Origin: Ideonella aquatica
GTDB taxonomy: Bacteria; Pseudomonadota; Gammaproteobacteria; Burkholderiales; Burkholderiaceae_C
Length of the DNA stretch: 64,000 nt
NCBI RefSeq assembly: GCF_018069755.1
Contig: NZ_JAGQDE010000006.1
Span: forward strand, 1 to 64,000
Direction of reading: 5' to 3'
Below the pieces are notes generated by a model. That model saw nothing but the letters and a program-made list of their open reading frames with translations, made no database searches and was not told the DNA's origin. Shown one piece after another: positions 36,171-45,259 of the stretch; positions within the stretch are counted from its first letter, which is position 1; every line of letters begins with the position of its first letter. A program made the position numbers and the translations under genes.

Positions 36171-37001
36171 ATGCCCAGCCGCCGTCACCTCGTCCGTCTG
36201 TCCGCCGGTCTGCTGGCCCTGGGCGCGCTGGGCCCGAGCCTGGCCGCCACGCCGCTGCGCATCGGCGTGGCGCCGCACTCCAGCGCACGCGTGATCCTGG
36301 AGATGTACCAGCCGCTGCGCCTGCACCTGGAGCAGGCGCTGCAGCGGCCGGTGGAGATCGTCACCGCCCCTGACTTCACCGAGTACGCACGCCGGGCGAT
36401 GGCGCAGCAGTACGACATCGCGATCACCACCGGCCACCAGGCGCGGCTGCTGCAGACCGATGCCCGCTACCTGCCGCTGCTGACCTACAAGGCCGACTTC
36501 AAGGCGGTGGCCGTGGTGGCCGCCGACAGCCACTACCGCGAGGCCAAGGACCTGGCCGGCAGCGCCGTGGTGGGCCTGTCGCGCTCGTCGCTGGTCACGC
36601 TGTGGGGCGAGCACTGGGCCTTCCGCAACGCGATTCCCCACCTGACGATGCGCTATGTCAGCGCCTCGGACAGCACCGGCCAGCTGGTGATCAAGGGCGA
36701 GTGTGCCGCGGCCTACATGTCGCTGGCCAATTACCAGAACCTGCCGGCCGCGGTGCGCGAGCAGACCCGCATCCTGGCCGAAAGTCTGCCGATGACCGGC
36801 CGCACCTACCTGCTGAACGCCCGCCATGCCGGCCAGGAGGCAGCGATCAGTGACGCGCTGTGGCGCTTTGCGCAGACGCCCGAGGCCAAGGCCTACTTCG
36901 CGCGCTACAAGCTGGGGGGTTACCGCGCCCTGGAGCCGCGTGAGCTGGTGGCCATGGAGCCCTACGCCAACGAGGTGCGCAACGAGCTGAAGGCGCGCTG
37001 A
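36171..37001 (+). CDS. PhnD/PBP2-like periplasmic ligand-binding protein
   Basis: This 276-residue protein has a signal peptide (RLSAGLLALGALGPSLAA). The binding domain starts PLRIGVAPHSSARVILEMYQPL and contains MAQQYDIAITTGHQARLL and DLAGSAVVGLSRSS, the pattern of PhnD-type (phosphonate/phosphite) solute-binding proteins. There is no transporter. The next gene is a sensor kinase whose ATG overlaps this stop (TGATG), so the binding protein probably presents its ligand to that kinase. Confidence 0.85.
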   Translation: MPSRRHLVRLSAGLLALGALGPSLAATPLRIGVAPHSSARVILEMYQPLRLHLEQALQRPVEIVTAPDFTEYARRAMAQQYDIAITTGHQARLLQTDARYLPLLTYKADFKAVAVVAADSHYREAKDLAGSAVVGLSRSSLVTLWGEHWAFRNAIPHLTMRYVSASDSTGQLVIKGECAAAYMSLANYQNLPAAVREQTRILAESLPMTGRTYLLNARHAGQEAAISDALWRFAQTPEAKAYFARYKLGGYRALEPRELVAMEPYANEVRNELKAR

Positions 37002-38800
37002 TGCACTTCGCGCCCTGGCGCACCTTGCGCGGCCGTCTGGTGGTGACCGCGCTGGCGGTGGAATTGGTGATGCTGGCCATGCTGGTGGGCAACAGCCTGC
37101 GGCTGCTGCGCGAGTCCATGGGCGACCAGGCCGAGCGCCAGGCCGAACAGATCTCGCCGGTGCTGGTGGCCGCGCTGGTGGCGCCGCTGGCGCAGTTCGA
37201 TTACGCCACGGTCAAGGCGGTCATCGACGAGAGCCAGGCCATCCGCGGCATCAGCTATGCGGCCGTGCTGGATGCTGGCGGGCGCCAGGTGGCGATCAGC
37301 GGCTGGCCCGAGGGCAGCCCGCTGCCCGAACCGGACCAGCGCCTGGACCTGGCCGAGGCCCCGCCGCGCTACGACGTCGCCCGCCCGATCAACCTGGCCG
37401 GCCAGCACCTGGGCATGCTGCGCTTCGGGCTGGACCTGTCGCACATCGTGCAGGCGCGCGGCGAACTGCTCAGCCAGGGCGTGGCGATCGCGGCGGGCGA
37501 GATGCTGCTGTCGGCCGGCCTGCTGAGCCTGCTGGGCCTGCTGATCACGCGCCAGCTCTCGCGGCTCACCCGCGCCAGCCTGCGGGTGGCACAGGGTGAT
37601 TTCGCGATCGAGCCGGTGCCCGAAGGCCCTGACGACGTGGGCCGCCTGGGCGCCGCCTTCAACGCCATGTCCGGCGCGATCGCCGAGCGCGTGGAGCAGC
37701 TCACCCGCGCCAATGAACAGACGGTGCGCATGGCCGCCTCGCTGCACGAGCGCAACCTGCAGCTCGACGCCATCCTGGCGCTCAGCCCCGACGGCTTTGT
37801 CGCCTTCGACACCGCTGGCACGGTGCGCATGGTCAGCCCCGCCTTTCCGGGCCTGAGCGGCTTGACCGATGCCGAGGTGGTGGGCATGGACGAGACGCGC
37901 TTTTCGGCGATGCTGTCGGCCGCCTGCCGGCCGGGCCAGACCTTTCCGGGCGTGGTGGCCATGCAAGCGGCGCAGCAGCAGGCCGGTGACCGCCCGCTGC
38001 GCCAGCTGATCACGCTGGCCGCCACCGGCCGCGAGCTGGAGGTGGGACTGCGCGAATCCGGCGACGGCGAGGTGGCGCGGCTGTTGTTCTTCCGCGATGT
38101 CACGCACGAGCGCACGGTGGACCGCATGAAGAGCGAGTTCCTGTCGCATGCCGCGCACGAGCTGCGCACGCCCATGGCCAGCATTTACGGCTTTGCCGAG
38201 CTGCTGCGCCTGCGGCCGATGAACGAGGCGCGCCGCGCTGAGGTGCTGGCCATCATCCACCGCCAGGCCGGCGCTATGACGCAGATCATCGACGAGCTGC
38301 TGGACCTGGCCCGCATCGACGACCGCCGCGGCCAGGACTTTGAGTTCACCGAGGTCGACACGCTGGCGCTGGCGCGCGAGGTGGCCGAGGGCTTCGGCCT
38401 GCCCGAGGGCCGCGCGGCGCCGCAGCTGACGCTGCCGGACACGCCGCGCCGGGTGCGCGCCGACCCGGCCAAGCTGGCGCAGGCGCTGCGCAACCTGCTG
38501 TCCAACGCCTACAAGTACTCGCCCGGCGGCGGCGAGGTCTGGCTGTCGGTGATCGACGCGCCCGACGGCCGCGTCGGCCTGCAGGTGATCGACCAGGGCA
38601 TGGGCATGACCGACGAGCAGGTGGCGCGGGTGTTCGAGCGCTTCTACCGCGCCGACAGCTCGGGCGCGATCCCAGGCACCGGCCTGGGCATGAGCATCGT
38701 CAAGGAGCTGATCGAGATCCAGGGCGGCAGCGTCCAGCTGCACAGCACGCCGGGCGTGGGCACCACCGCCACACTGTGGCTGCCCGGCCTGCGTGGCTGA
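37001..38800 (+). CDS. HAMP-PAS sensor histidine kinase
   Basis: This 599-residue inner-membrane kinase has membrane helices near 12-33 and 163-185, with a periplasmic sensor domain between them. HAMP is at about 186-235 and PAS at about 250-370 (LALSPDGFVAFDTAGTV). The dimerisation/phosphoacceptor segment is FLSHAAHELRTPMASIYGF, with the His near 386. The ATPase domain has the N box NLLSNAYKYSPGGGEV, the G1 box DQGMGMTDEQ and the G2 box GTGLGMSIVKELIE. It is coupled to the PhnD-like protein upstream. No response regulator is encoded nearby, and the next gene is on the opposite strand, so the cognate regulator is elsewhere. Confidence 0.9.
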   Translation: MHFAPWRTLRGRLVVTALAVELVMLAMLVGNSLRLLRESMGDQAERQAEQISPVLVAALVAPLAQFDYATVKAVIDESQAIRGISYAAVLDAGGRQVAISGWPEGSPLPEPDQRLDLAEAPPRYDVARPINLAGQHLGMLRFGLDLSHIVQARGELLSQGVAIAAGEMLLSAGLLSLLGLLITRQLSRLTRASLRVAQGDFAIEPVPEGPDDVGRLGAAFNAMSGAIAERVEQLTRANEQTVRMAASLHERNLQLDAILALSPDGFVAFDTAGTVRMVSPAFPGLSGLTDAEVVGMDETRFSAMLSAACRPGQTFPGVVAMQAAQQQAGDRPLRQLITLAATGRELEVGLRESGDGEVARLLFFRDVTHERTVDRMKSEFLSHAAHELRTPMASIYGFAELLRLRPMNEARRAEVLAIIHRQAGAMTQIIDELLDLARIDDRRGQDFEFTEVDTLALAREVAEGFGLPEGRAAPQLTLPDTPRRVRADPAKLAQALRNLLSNAYKYSPGGGEVWLSVIDAPDGRVGLQVIDQGMGMTDEQVARVFERFYRADSSGAIPGTGLGMSIVKELIEIQGGSVQLHSTPGVGTTATLWLPGLRG

Positions 38801-39733
38801 TCAGATGCGCTGACGCAGCGCCAGCAACACCCGGCACTGGCGCTCGATCGGTGCGGGCAGCGGCAGCTCGCCGGCCAGCATGCGGCGGATGGTGTGCGCG
38901 GTGCCAGCGGGGTCGATCTCGGGCGGCAGCTCGGGGAGGCTGGCCAGCGTGCCGCCCTGGGCCTCGACCGACAGCGCATCGTCCAGCCGGCCACGCACAA
39001 AGGCCTTGAGCGCCGGCAGGCGCCGTGCGTCGGCCACCGGCTCGCCCTCGGTGCCGCGCAGCAGCAGCGCGGTGGCGCCGGTCTGGCCCAGGAACTCCGA
39101 CAGGCTCAGCGCGTACTCGGGGTGGGTGTGGTTGACCACGCGCACCGCGCCGGGCACGGCCGGCAGCAGCTTGGCCAGCGTGTGGCCGGGGTTGCGCAGG
39201 CCCAGCACCGCGCGCAGCTTCAGCAGAGCGGCCAATGACGGGTGCAGCGCCTCCAGCGGCATGAACACCGGCTGACCGGCCGCCCAGGCGCGGGCTGCGC
39301 CGTCGGCATCACCGGCCGTGGGCCAGCCCAGCGCGTCAAACACCTGGGCACTGGTGACGCGGGTGGGGTCCTCGGCAAAGCCGTGCACCAGCACCGGCAC
39401 CCCTTCACGGGCCAGCAGCGCGGCCAGCAGTGGCGTCAGGTTGGGCAGCTTGCGCGCGCCGTTGTAGCTGGGCAGCACCACCGCGGCGGCAGGCGCGCTC
39501 AGCGCCAGCGTGCGCGGCTCGACCGCGTCCATGAAGCCGGCCAGCTCCTCGGGCGTCTCGCCCTTGATGCGCATGGCCAGCGCGAAGCCGCCCTTCTCAA
39601 GGTCGCTGACGCGGCCATCGAGCAGGCGGGCCATCAGGTCGGTGGCCTGGGCGCGGCTCAGCGAGCGGGCGCCCTCCTTGCCGCGGCCGATCTCGCGCAG
39701 GTAGGGGGCGATCGTGGGAGGGGCGGTGTCCAT
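38801..39733 (-). CDS. ybiB: YbiB/TrpD2-family DNA-binding protein
   Basis: This 310-residue protein has the anthranilate phosphoribosyltransferase fold but a changed active site. TrpD-like segments are YLREIGRGKEGARSL, LMARLLDGRVSDLEKGGFALAMRIKGETPEEL and VVLPSYNGARKLPNLTPLLA, where TrpD would have its GTGGD phosphoribosyl loop. YbiB members bind nucleic acid rather than catalyse tryptophan synthesis. The C-terminal part has the family HPEYALSLSEFL region. Its stop abuts the convergent histidine kinase. Confidence 0.85.
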   Translation of the reverse strand: MDTAPPTIAPYLREIGRGKEGARSLSRAQATDLMARLLDGRVSDLEKGGFALAMRIKGETPEELAGFMDAVEPRTLALSAPAAAVVLPSYNGARKLPNLTPLLAALLAREGVPVLVHGFAEDPTRVTSAQVFDALGWPTAGDADGAARAWAAGQPVFMPLEALHPSLAALLKLRAVLGLRNPGHTLAKLLPAVPGAVRVVNHTHPEYALSLSEFLGQTGATALLLRGTEGEPVADARRLPALKAFVRGRLDDALSVEAQGGTLASLPELPPEIDPAGTAHTIRRMLAGELPLPAPIERQCRVLLALRQRI

Positions 39734-39785
39734 GGCCCGATTGTCGGGCCAGGAGCCGCCACAGCGGATGACGCCGCTCAGGCGG

Positions 39786-41891
39786 TCAGAAGGTTTCCCA
39801 GTCGGCCTCGGCGGTGCTGGCCGCCACCGGGCTTGGCCGGGCGACGGGGGCAGGTGCGGCCATGGGCGCCGCGGCCCGGGCCGGCGTGGCGCCAGGCATC
39901 TGGGTGGCGCCGCGTTGCTCGCACTCATGCATCAGCTGGCGGATCAGGCGCACCGTGGACTGGGTGGCCTCGGCAAAGGGCGTGCCGCCGTCCATGGCCG
40001 CCAGCGCCTGGTCACGCTGGCCACTGTTGACCAGGCGCGCCACAGCGCCCACCTGGCGGTGGAAGCCGGCATGCTCGGTCACCAGCGCGGTGAACGAGGG
40101 CAACTGACCGCAGCGGTGCTGGCCCTCGCCGTGCAGCCAGCCGCCCAGCGGACAGGCGTCATCGCGCGAGACGGTCTGCACGTCGAGCTGCTCGCCCTGC
40201 ATGGCCGCGTTGCGCAGCTTGGTGCGCCAGTCCACATGGGCACGCACGGCCTTCTCCAGCGAGAAGCCCTGGGTGTCGGCGGCACGGGCCTCGCGGCGCA
40301 GTTGCACCGCGTCGAGCTGGGCCGCGCCGCGCTCGTCGGCCGACAGGCGGAACAGACGCATCGTGTCGACCACCGCGCCGGCCTGCGCCGAGACGGTGTT
40401 GGCCGATGCGGCCAGCTGCTCCACCATGGCCGCGTTCTGCTGGGTCAGGCCGTCCATCTGCGAGACGGCCTCGTTGATCTGGCTGACGCCCTGCTGCTGC
40501 TCGGCCGCAGCGGTGCTGACCTGCTCCAGCACCTGCGCCACTTCGCCCACAGCATCGCGCGCGCGGGCCATCAGCTCGCGGGTCTCGCGGGCATGGTTGA
40601 CGCCCACCGAGACGCGCTCCTGGGTGCCGGCAATCAGACCGCGGATCTGCTGCACCGCATCGGCGGTGCGTTGCGCCAGCACGCGCACCTCGGCCGCGAC
40701 GACGGCGAAGCCCCGGCCGGACTCGCCGGCCCGTGCGGCCTCGACCGCGGCATTGAGCGCCAGCAGATTGGTCTGAAAGGCCACGCCCTCGATGGTCTGG
40801 ACGATGTCGCCCATGCCGTCGGCGGCGCGGCGGATCTCGTCCATGTCGCCCACCACCTGGTCGACGGCCTCGGCGCAGGCGCGGGTGGTCTGGGCGGTGT
40901 CCACCGCCAGGTCGGCGCCGCGGCGGGCGGCCTCGGCGCTGAGCTTGATCGCGCCGTTGATTTCTTCCATCGATGCGGCGGTTTCCTGCAGGTTGGCGGC
41001 CTGCGACTCGGTGCGGGCCGACAGGTCCTGGTTGCCGGCCGAGATCTCGCCGATCGAGCTGCGCACATGGTCCATCTCGCGCCGGCTGTCGAAGACCACG
41101 GTGCGCAGGTTCACCGCCAACTGGCGCAGCGCCAGCTGCAGTCGGCCCTGGGTGCCGCGGGCACCGGTGGCCGGCATGTGCGAGAGGTCGCAGGCAGCCA
41201 GATGCTGGGCATCGTCGGTGACGCCGGCCAGGACCCGGCGGGTGTGGTGGGCCGTGGCCCAGGCGGCCAGCACACCCGGCAGCAGCGCCGCGGCCAACGC
41301 CCAGCCCACCGGCAGCACCAGGGCCAGACCGACGCCGCCCAGAGCGGCCAGCACCGGCAGGCTGCCGCTGGCGCCGCCCAGAGCGTCGCGTGCACGCGCC
41401 AGCCACTCGCCAGCCCGGCCCGTGGCCGTCAGGCGGCGCAGTTGGCCGTGCTGCAGGGTGGTGACCAGGCGGCCTTGCGCGGCCTCGTCACGCATCTGCT
41501 GGTAGAGCGCCTCGGCGGCCTGCACCTCGTCGCGGGTGGGCTCGCTGCGCACCGAGAGGTAGCCGACGACCTCGCTGCCATTGAGCATCGGCGTGACGTT
41601 GGCCCGCACCCAGTAGTGGTCGCCGTTCTTGCGGCGGTTCTTGACCAGGGCCGTCCAGGGGCGGCCCTGGCACACGGTGGCCCAGAGGTCGCGGAAGGCC
41701 TCGGCGGGCATGTCGGGGTGCCGCACCAGGTTGTGTGGCTGCCCCATCAGTTCGTCGCGGCTGTAGCCGCTGACCTCGATGAAGGGGCCGTTGCAGTAGG
41801 TGATTCGTCCCTGAATGTCGGTCACTGACACCAGGGTGGCGCCCTTGGGAAAGGCGTACTCCTGCTGGGTCACGGGTCCGTTGTTTCTCAT
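39786..41891 (-). CDS. Aer-like chemoreceptor with PAS, MCP and CZB domains
   Basis: A 701-residue protein. The PAS domain (about 10-115) begins MRNNGPVTQQEYAF, as in Aer energy-taxis receptors. A hydrophobic pair (about 176-205) follows. The signalling domain has long heptad helices and the hairpin tip NLLALNAAVEAARAGESGRG. After it, residues about 560-640 form a zinc-binding CZB domain (HVDWRTKL, CPLGGWLHG, HAGFHRQVG). The final DWETF is the docking pentapeptide for CheR/CheB. It likely senses redox through a flavin and zinc or oxidants through CZB, and signals to CheA. No che operon is in the window. Confidence 0.92.
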   Translation of the reverse strand: MRNNGPVTQQEYAFPKGATLVSVTDIQGRITYCNGPFIEVSGYSRDELMGQPHNLVRHPDMPAEAFRDLWATVCQGRPWTALVKNRRKNGDHYWVRANVTPMLNGSEVVGYLSVRSEPTRDEVQAAEALYQQMRDEAAQGRLVTTLQHGQLRRLTATGRAGEWLARARDALGGASGSLPVLAALGGVGLALVLPVGWALAAALLPGVLAAWATAHHTRRVLAGVTDDAQHLAACDLSHMPATGARGTQGRLQLALRQLAVNLRTVVFDSRREMDHVRSSIGEISAGNQDLSARTESQAANLQETAASMEEINGAIKLSAEAARRGADLAVDTAQTTRACAEAVDQVVGDMDEIRRAADGMGDIVQTIEGVAFQTNLLALNAAVEAARAGESGRGFAVVAAEVRVLAQRTADAVQQIRGLIAGTQERVSVGVNHARETRELMARARDAVGEVAQVLEQVSTAAAEQQQGVSQINEAVSQMDGLTQQNAAMVEQLAASANTVSAQAGAVVDTMRLFRLSADERGAAQLDAVQLRREARAADTQGFSLEKAVRAHVDWRTKLRNAAMQGEQLDVQTVSRDDACPLGGWLHGEGQHRCGQLPSFTALVTEHAGFHRQVGAVARLVNSGQRDQALAAMDGGTPFAEATQSTVRLIRQLMHECEQRGATQMPGATPARAAAPMAAPAPVARPSPVAASTAEADWETF

Positions 41892-41975
41892 GGCGATGGT
41901 CTGCTTCCGGACAAGTCGGGGGGTCTGACCAGTATCGGCAGCTTCGCCTGGACCCTGTGCCCGGAGCAGGCCGGT

Positions 41976-42908
41976 CTACACCCTGCTTTTCGGCTCTGGC
42001 GTGGCGCTGAACTGTGCCGCCAGCGTGTCGCGCAGCCAGCGGTTGGCCGGATCCTGGTGCTGCCGGGCATGCCAGTACAGGCTGATCGCCGCCGCGGGCA
42101 GCGGCGCCGGCACCGGCTGCTGCACCAGACCGAACGGGCCCTGCAGCGCCTGGGCCAGGCGCTCGGGCACGGTGGCCAGCAGGTCGGTGCCGGCCAGCAG
42201 GTGGCCCACGGCCACGAAGTGCGGCACGCTCAGGCGCACGCGGCGGCGCAGTCCGTGGCGGGCCAGCGCCTCGTCGACCTGGCCGTGGCCGGTGCCCTCG
42301 GCCAGCACGCGCAGGTGCTCAGCGGCCCCGAAGACCTCGGCACTCGGCGGCGCGCCGGCCAGCGGGTGACCGGCGCGCATCAGGCACACATAGCGCTGGG
42401 TGAACAGCTGGCGCTTGTAGAAGCCGCGCTGCAACTGCGGCAGCAGGCCCACGGCCAGGTCGAGCTGGCCGCCGGCCAGCGCCTCGGCCATCTGGGCGCT
42501 GGGCTGGCGCAGCGTCGACACGCTGACCCCTGGCGCCTGGGCCGCCAGGTGGTGCATCAGCGGCGGCAGGAAGTAGATCTCGCCAATGTCGCTCAGGCCC
42601 AGGCGGAACTCGCGGGTGCTGTGCGTGGGCTCGAAGGCCGCCTGGACGCGGCCCGCCTCCTGCAGGCGGGCCAGGGCGTCGCGCACCGTCGGCGCCATGG
42701 CCTCGGCGCGCGGCGTGGGCTGCATGCCGGCGGGGGTGCGCACGAACAGCGGATCACCCAGCTGGCGGCGCAGCCGGGCCAGCGCATTGCTGAAGGCCGG
42801 CTGCGACAAGCCCAGCGCCAGCGCCGCGCGCGAGACCTGACGCGTGCGCATCAACTGGTCGAACACCACCCACAGGTTCAGGTCGCTGGCGGCGGGGCGC
42901 ATGGGCAT
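41976..42908 (-). CDS. LysR-family regulator of the NahR/NagR type
   Basis: This 310-residue regulator has an N-terminal winged helix-turn-helix (LNLWVVFDQL, RAALALGLSQPAFSNALARLRRQLGDPLFVRT). Its effector domain closely follows NahR/NagR, the salicylate-responsive activators: LGLSDIGEIYFLPPLM, LDLAVGLLPQLQRGF, RYVCLMRAGHPL and PHFVAVGHLLAGTDLLATVP. It is divergent from the oxygenase genes with a T-N11-A palindrome between them, so it probably activates them with salicylate or a related aromatic acid. The Met codon two residues in (42902) is an alternative start. Confidence 0.9.
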   Translation of the reverse strand: MPMRPAASDLNLWVVFDQLMRTRQVSRAALALGLSQPAFSNALARLRRQLGDPLFVRTPAGMQPTPRAEAMAPTVRDALARLQEAGRVQAAFEPTHSTREFRLGLSDIGEIYFLPPLMHHLAAQAPGVSVSTLRQPSAQMAEALAGGQLDLAVGLLPQLQRGFYKRQLFTQRYVCLMRAGHPLAGAPPSAEVFGAAEHLRVLAEGTGHGQVDEALARHGLRRRVRLSVPHFVAVGHLLAGTDLLATVPERLAQALQGPFGLVQQPVPAPLPAAAISLYWHARQHQDPANRWLRDTLAAQFSATPEPKSRV

Positions 42909-42921
42909 TCATCCTGTGAAT
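42907..42921. promoter_or_regulatory. LysR-type operator ATTCA-N5-TGAAT
   Basis: The palindrome ATTCATCCTGTGAAT has the T-N11-A arrangement (T at 42908, A at 42920) of LysR-type sites and resembles the known NagR/NahR ATTCA half-site. It overlaps the start codon region of the regulator gene, so autorepression is possible. Confidence 0.65.
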
Positions 42922-43000
42922 ACAGACTATTCCTGAAATTCTATTGGCTGATGCGCAGCGCACGCCCATCATGCGGACCTTGACCCAACGCAAGGCCCGC

Positions 43001-44254
43001 ATGACCACCCCCACCGCCCTGCCCGCCTGGGAATCCGACGGCACCCACCGCATCCCCTTCGGCGTCTACACCGACGAGCAACTGCACCAGCGCGAGCTGC
43101 AGCGTTTCTTCTACCAAGGCCACTGGTGCTATGTGGGCCTGGAGGTGGAGGTGCCCGAGCCGGGCGACTTCAAGCGCACCAGCATCGGCGAGCGCTCGGT
43201 CATCCTGACCCGCAGTGCCGACGGCGAGATCCATGTGGTCGAGAACGTCTGCGCCCACCGCGGCATGCGTTTCTGCCGCGAGCGCCACGGCCGCGCCAAG
43301 AACTTTGTCTGCCCCTACCACCAATGGGGCTACGGCCTGGACGGCAGCCTCAAGGGCGTGCCCTTCCAGCGCGGCGTGCGCCGGGGCGACCAGGTCCACG
43401 GCGGCATGCCGGCCGACTTCAACCCCGCCGACCACGGCCTGACGCGGCTGAAGGTGGCGCGCCGGGGTGGCGCGGTGTTTGCGTCCTTCGACCACAACGT
43501 GGAGTCCTTCGAGGACTACCTGGGCCCGACCATCCTGGGCTACTACGACCGCCTGTTCAACGGCCGGCCGCTGAAGCTGCTGGGCTACAACCGCCAGCAC
43601 ATCCCGGGCAACTGGAAGCTGATGCAGGAGAACATCAAGGACCCCTACCACCCGGGCCTGCTGCACACCTGGTTCGTCACCTTCGGCCTCTGGCGCGCCG
43701 ACAACGAATCGGCACTGAAGATGGACGCCCGCCACCGCCATGCCGCGATGATCTCCACCCGCGGCCAGGCCGGCGAGGCGGGGCAGGTGACCGCCGTGTC
43801 GAGCTTCAAGTCGCGCATGCAGCTCAACGACCCGCGCTTTCTGGACATCGTGCCGGAGCCGTGGTGGCAGGGTCCCACAGCGGTGATGACCACCATCTTC
43901 CCCAGCGTCATCCTGCAGCAGCAGGTCAACAGCGTGTCAACCCGCCAGATCGTGCCTGACGGCCACGGCGCCTTCTTCTTTGAGTGGACGCACTTCGGCT
44001 TTGCCGACGACGACGAGGCCATGACGGAGCGCCGGCTTCGCCAGGCCAATCTGTTCGGTCCGGCCGGCTTTGTCTCGGCCGATGATGGCGAGGTGATCGA
44101 GTTCTCGCAGCAGGCCTTTGACAGCACCCCCGGCGGCCACACGCTGGCCGAGCTGGGCGGGCGCGAGGTGGGCGACACCGGCCACATGGTGACCGAGACC
44201 CTGATCCGCGGCATGTACCGCTACTGGCGCGAGGTGATGGAGGCCGACGCATGA
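43001..44254 (+). CDS. Salicylate 5-hydroxylase-type Rieske oxygenase, large subunit (NagG-like)
   Basis: This 417-residue alpha subunit of a ring-hydroxylating oxygenase has Rieske ligands Cys84/His86 (CAHRGMRF) and Cys104/His107 (CPYHQWGY). The mononuclear iron site is in NIKDPYHPGLLHTWF (bridging Asp214, His217, His222). Long blocks (GDFKRTSIGERSVI, FGLWRADNES, MVTETLIRGMY) match the NagG large subunit of salicylate 5-hydroxylase, which makes gentisate. The substrate could still be another hydroxy- or aminobenzoate. The start at 43001 has an AAGG site; the ATG at 42971 does not. The small subunit overlaps by 4 bp; no ferredoxin or reductase gene follows. Confidence 0.88.
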   Translation: MTTPTALPAWESDGTHRIPFGVYTDEQLHQRELQRFFYQGHWCYVGLEVEVPEPGDFKRTSIGERSVILTRSADGEIHVVENVCAHRGMRFCRERHGRAKNFVCPYHQWGYGLDGSLKGVPFQRGVRRGDQVHGGMPADFNPADHGLTRLKVARRGGAVFASFDHNVESFEDYLGPTILGYYDRLFNGRPLKLLGYNRQHIPGNWKLMQENIKDPYHPGLLHTWFVTFGLWRADNESALKMDARHRHAAMISTRGQAGEAGQVTAVSSFKSRMQLNDPRFLDIVPEPWWQGPTAVMTTIFPSVILQQQVNSVSTRQIVPDGHGAFFFEWTHFGFADDDEAMTERRLRQANLFGPAGFVSADDGEVIEFSQQAFDSTPGGHTLAELGGREVGDTGHMVTETLIRGMYRYWREVMEADA

Positions 44255-44721
44255 ACGCCGACACGCTCTTCGAGATCGCAGCACTGCACGCCGACTACGC
44301 TGCCGCGGTGGACCGCGGCGACTGGGATGCCTGGGTGTCGCTGTTCACCGAGGACTGCGTCTACCGGATCGTGCCGCGCGAGAATGTCGAGCGCGGGCTG
44401 CCACTGGCCACGCTGGCCTTCGACAGCCGGGCGATGCTGCAGGACCGCGTCTATGCGATCCGCGAAACCCTGTTTCACGACCCGTACTACCAGCGCCATG
44501 TGGTGGGCCTGCCGCGCCTGCTGTCGCAGGACGACGCGGGGCTGCGCTGCGAGGCGAACTACGCGGTGTTCCGCACCAAGCTGTCCCAGCTCAGCACGGT
44601 CTTCAACGTCGGCCGCTACCTCGACCGCGTGGTGCGCACCCCCGCCGGCTGGCGTTTCGCCGAGCGGGTGTGCGTGTACGACAGCGAGATGATCCCCAAC
44701 TCGCTGATCTACCCGATCTGA
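44251..44721 (+). CDS. Salicylate 5-hydroxylase-type oxygenase, small subunit (NagH-like)
   Basis: This 156-residue beta subunit has the NTF2-like fold of ring-hydroxylating oxygenases: HADYAAAVDRGDWDAWVSLFTEDCVYRI, RAMLQDRVYAIRETLFHDPYYQRHVV and the C-terminal VCVYDSEMIPNSLIYPI, all typical for the family. It stabilises the alpha3beta3 complex. The ATG overlaps the alpha stop (ATGA), showing translational coupling. Nothing downstream on this strand continues the operon. Confidence 0.88.
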   Translation: MNADTLFEIAALHADYAAAVDRGDWDAWVSLFTEDCVYRIVPRENVERGLPLATLAFDSRAMLQDRVYAIRETLFHDPYYQRHVVGLPRLLSQDDAGLRCEANYAVFRTKLSQLSTVFNVGRYLDRVVRTPAGWRFAERVCVYDSEMIPNSLIYPI

Positions 44722-44749
44722 GCGCGGCCCGGGCGGGCCACGCCGACGA

Positions 44750-45259
44750 TCACTTGTAGATGCGGTAATCGGTCTGGTAGTAGGTGTAGGTGGCGGTCGA
44801 CGACTCGGTGTAGATCTGCGTGGTCACGGTGTGCGTGCCCTGGGTGACTGTGCCCATGCCGCGGGCATTGCCCACCACATAGCCGGTGGTCGAGCCCTGG
44901 ACGCCCTGGTACTGGCAGCTGACCGAATTGCCGTCGATCAGCAGGCAGATCGCCCAGTCAGAGCCCTGCGGCTTGAGCTGGGCCATGGATTCGAAGCCGA
45001 TCGCGCAGCCCGCGGCCACGGTGCACGACACGCTGCGCTCGTCGACGGTGTTGAAGCCCAGCGTCAGCGCAGCGCCCAGGCCGTTGCCGACGCCGGTCAC
45101 GGTCTTCAGCAGCTTGACCGGGCTGCCCACCACGGCCTGGGTGCCGACATCGCGGGCCTTGACACCCTTGGGGGCACCGTTGCCGGCGGCAACGGCCAGG
45201 CCAGCGGCGCTCAGGGCGCACAGGAGGATGGCGGACTTGACGAAGCGATGATTGGACAT
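44750..45259 (-). CDS. Secreted hypothetical protein
   Basis: This 169-residue protein has a clear signal peptide (FVKSAILLCALSAAGLAVAA) and no recognised family. The mature part has Gly/Thr/Val-rich beta-strand character, four Cys residues (SVSCTVAAGCAIG, ICLLIDG, VSCQYQG) and a Tyr/Thr-rich end (SSTATYTYYQTDYRIYK). It is probably a periplasmic or extracellular beta protein. AGAGGT lies 6 bases before the ATG. It stands between the oxygenase genes and iorA and is transcribed opposite to both. Confidence 0.65.
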   Translation of the reverse strand: MSNHRFVKSAILLCALSAAGLAVAAGNGAPKGVKARDVGTQAVVGSPVKLLKTVTGVGNGLGAALTLGFNTVDERSVSCTVAAGCAIGFESMAQLKPQGSDWAICLLIDGNSVSCQYQGVQGSTTGYVVGNARGMGTVTQGTHTVTTQIYTESSTATYTYYQTDYRIYK

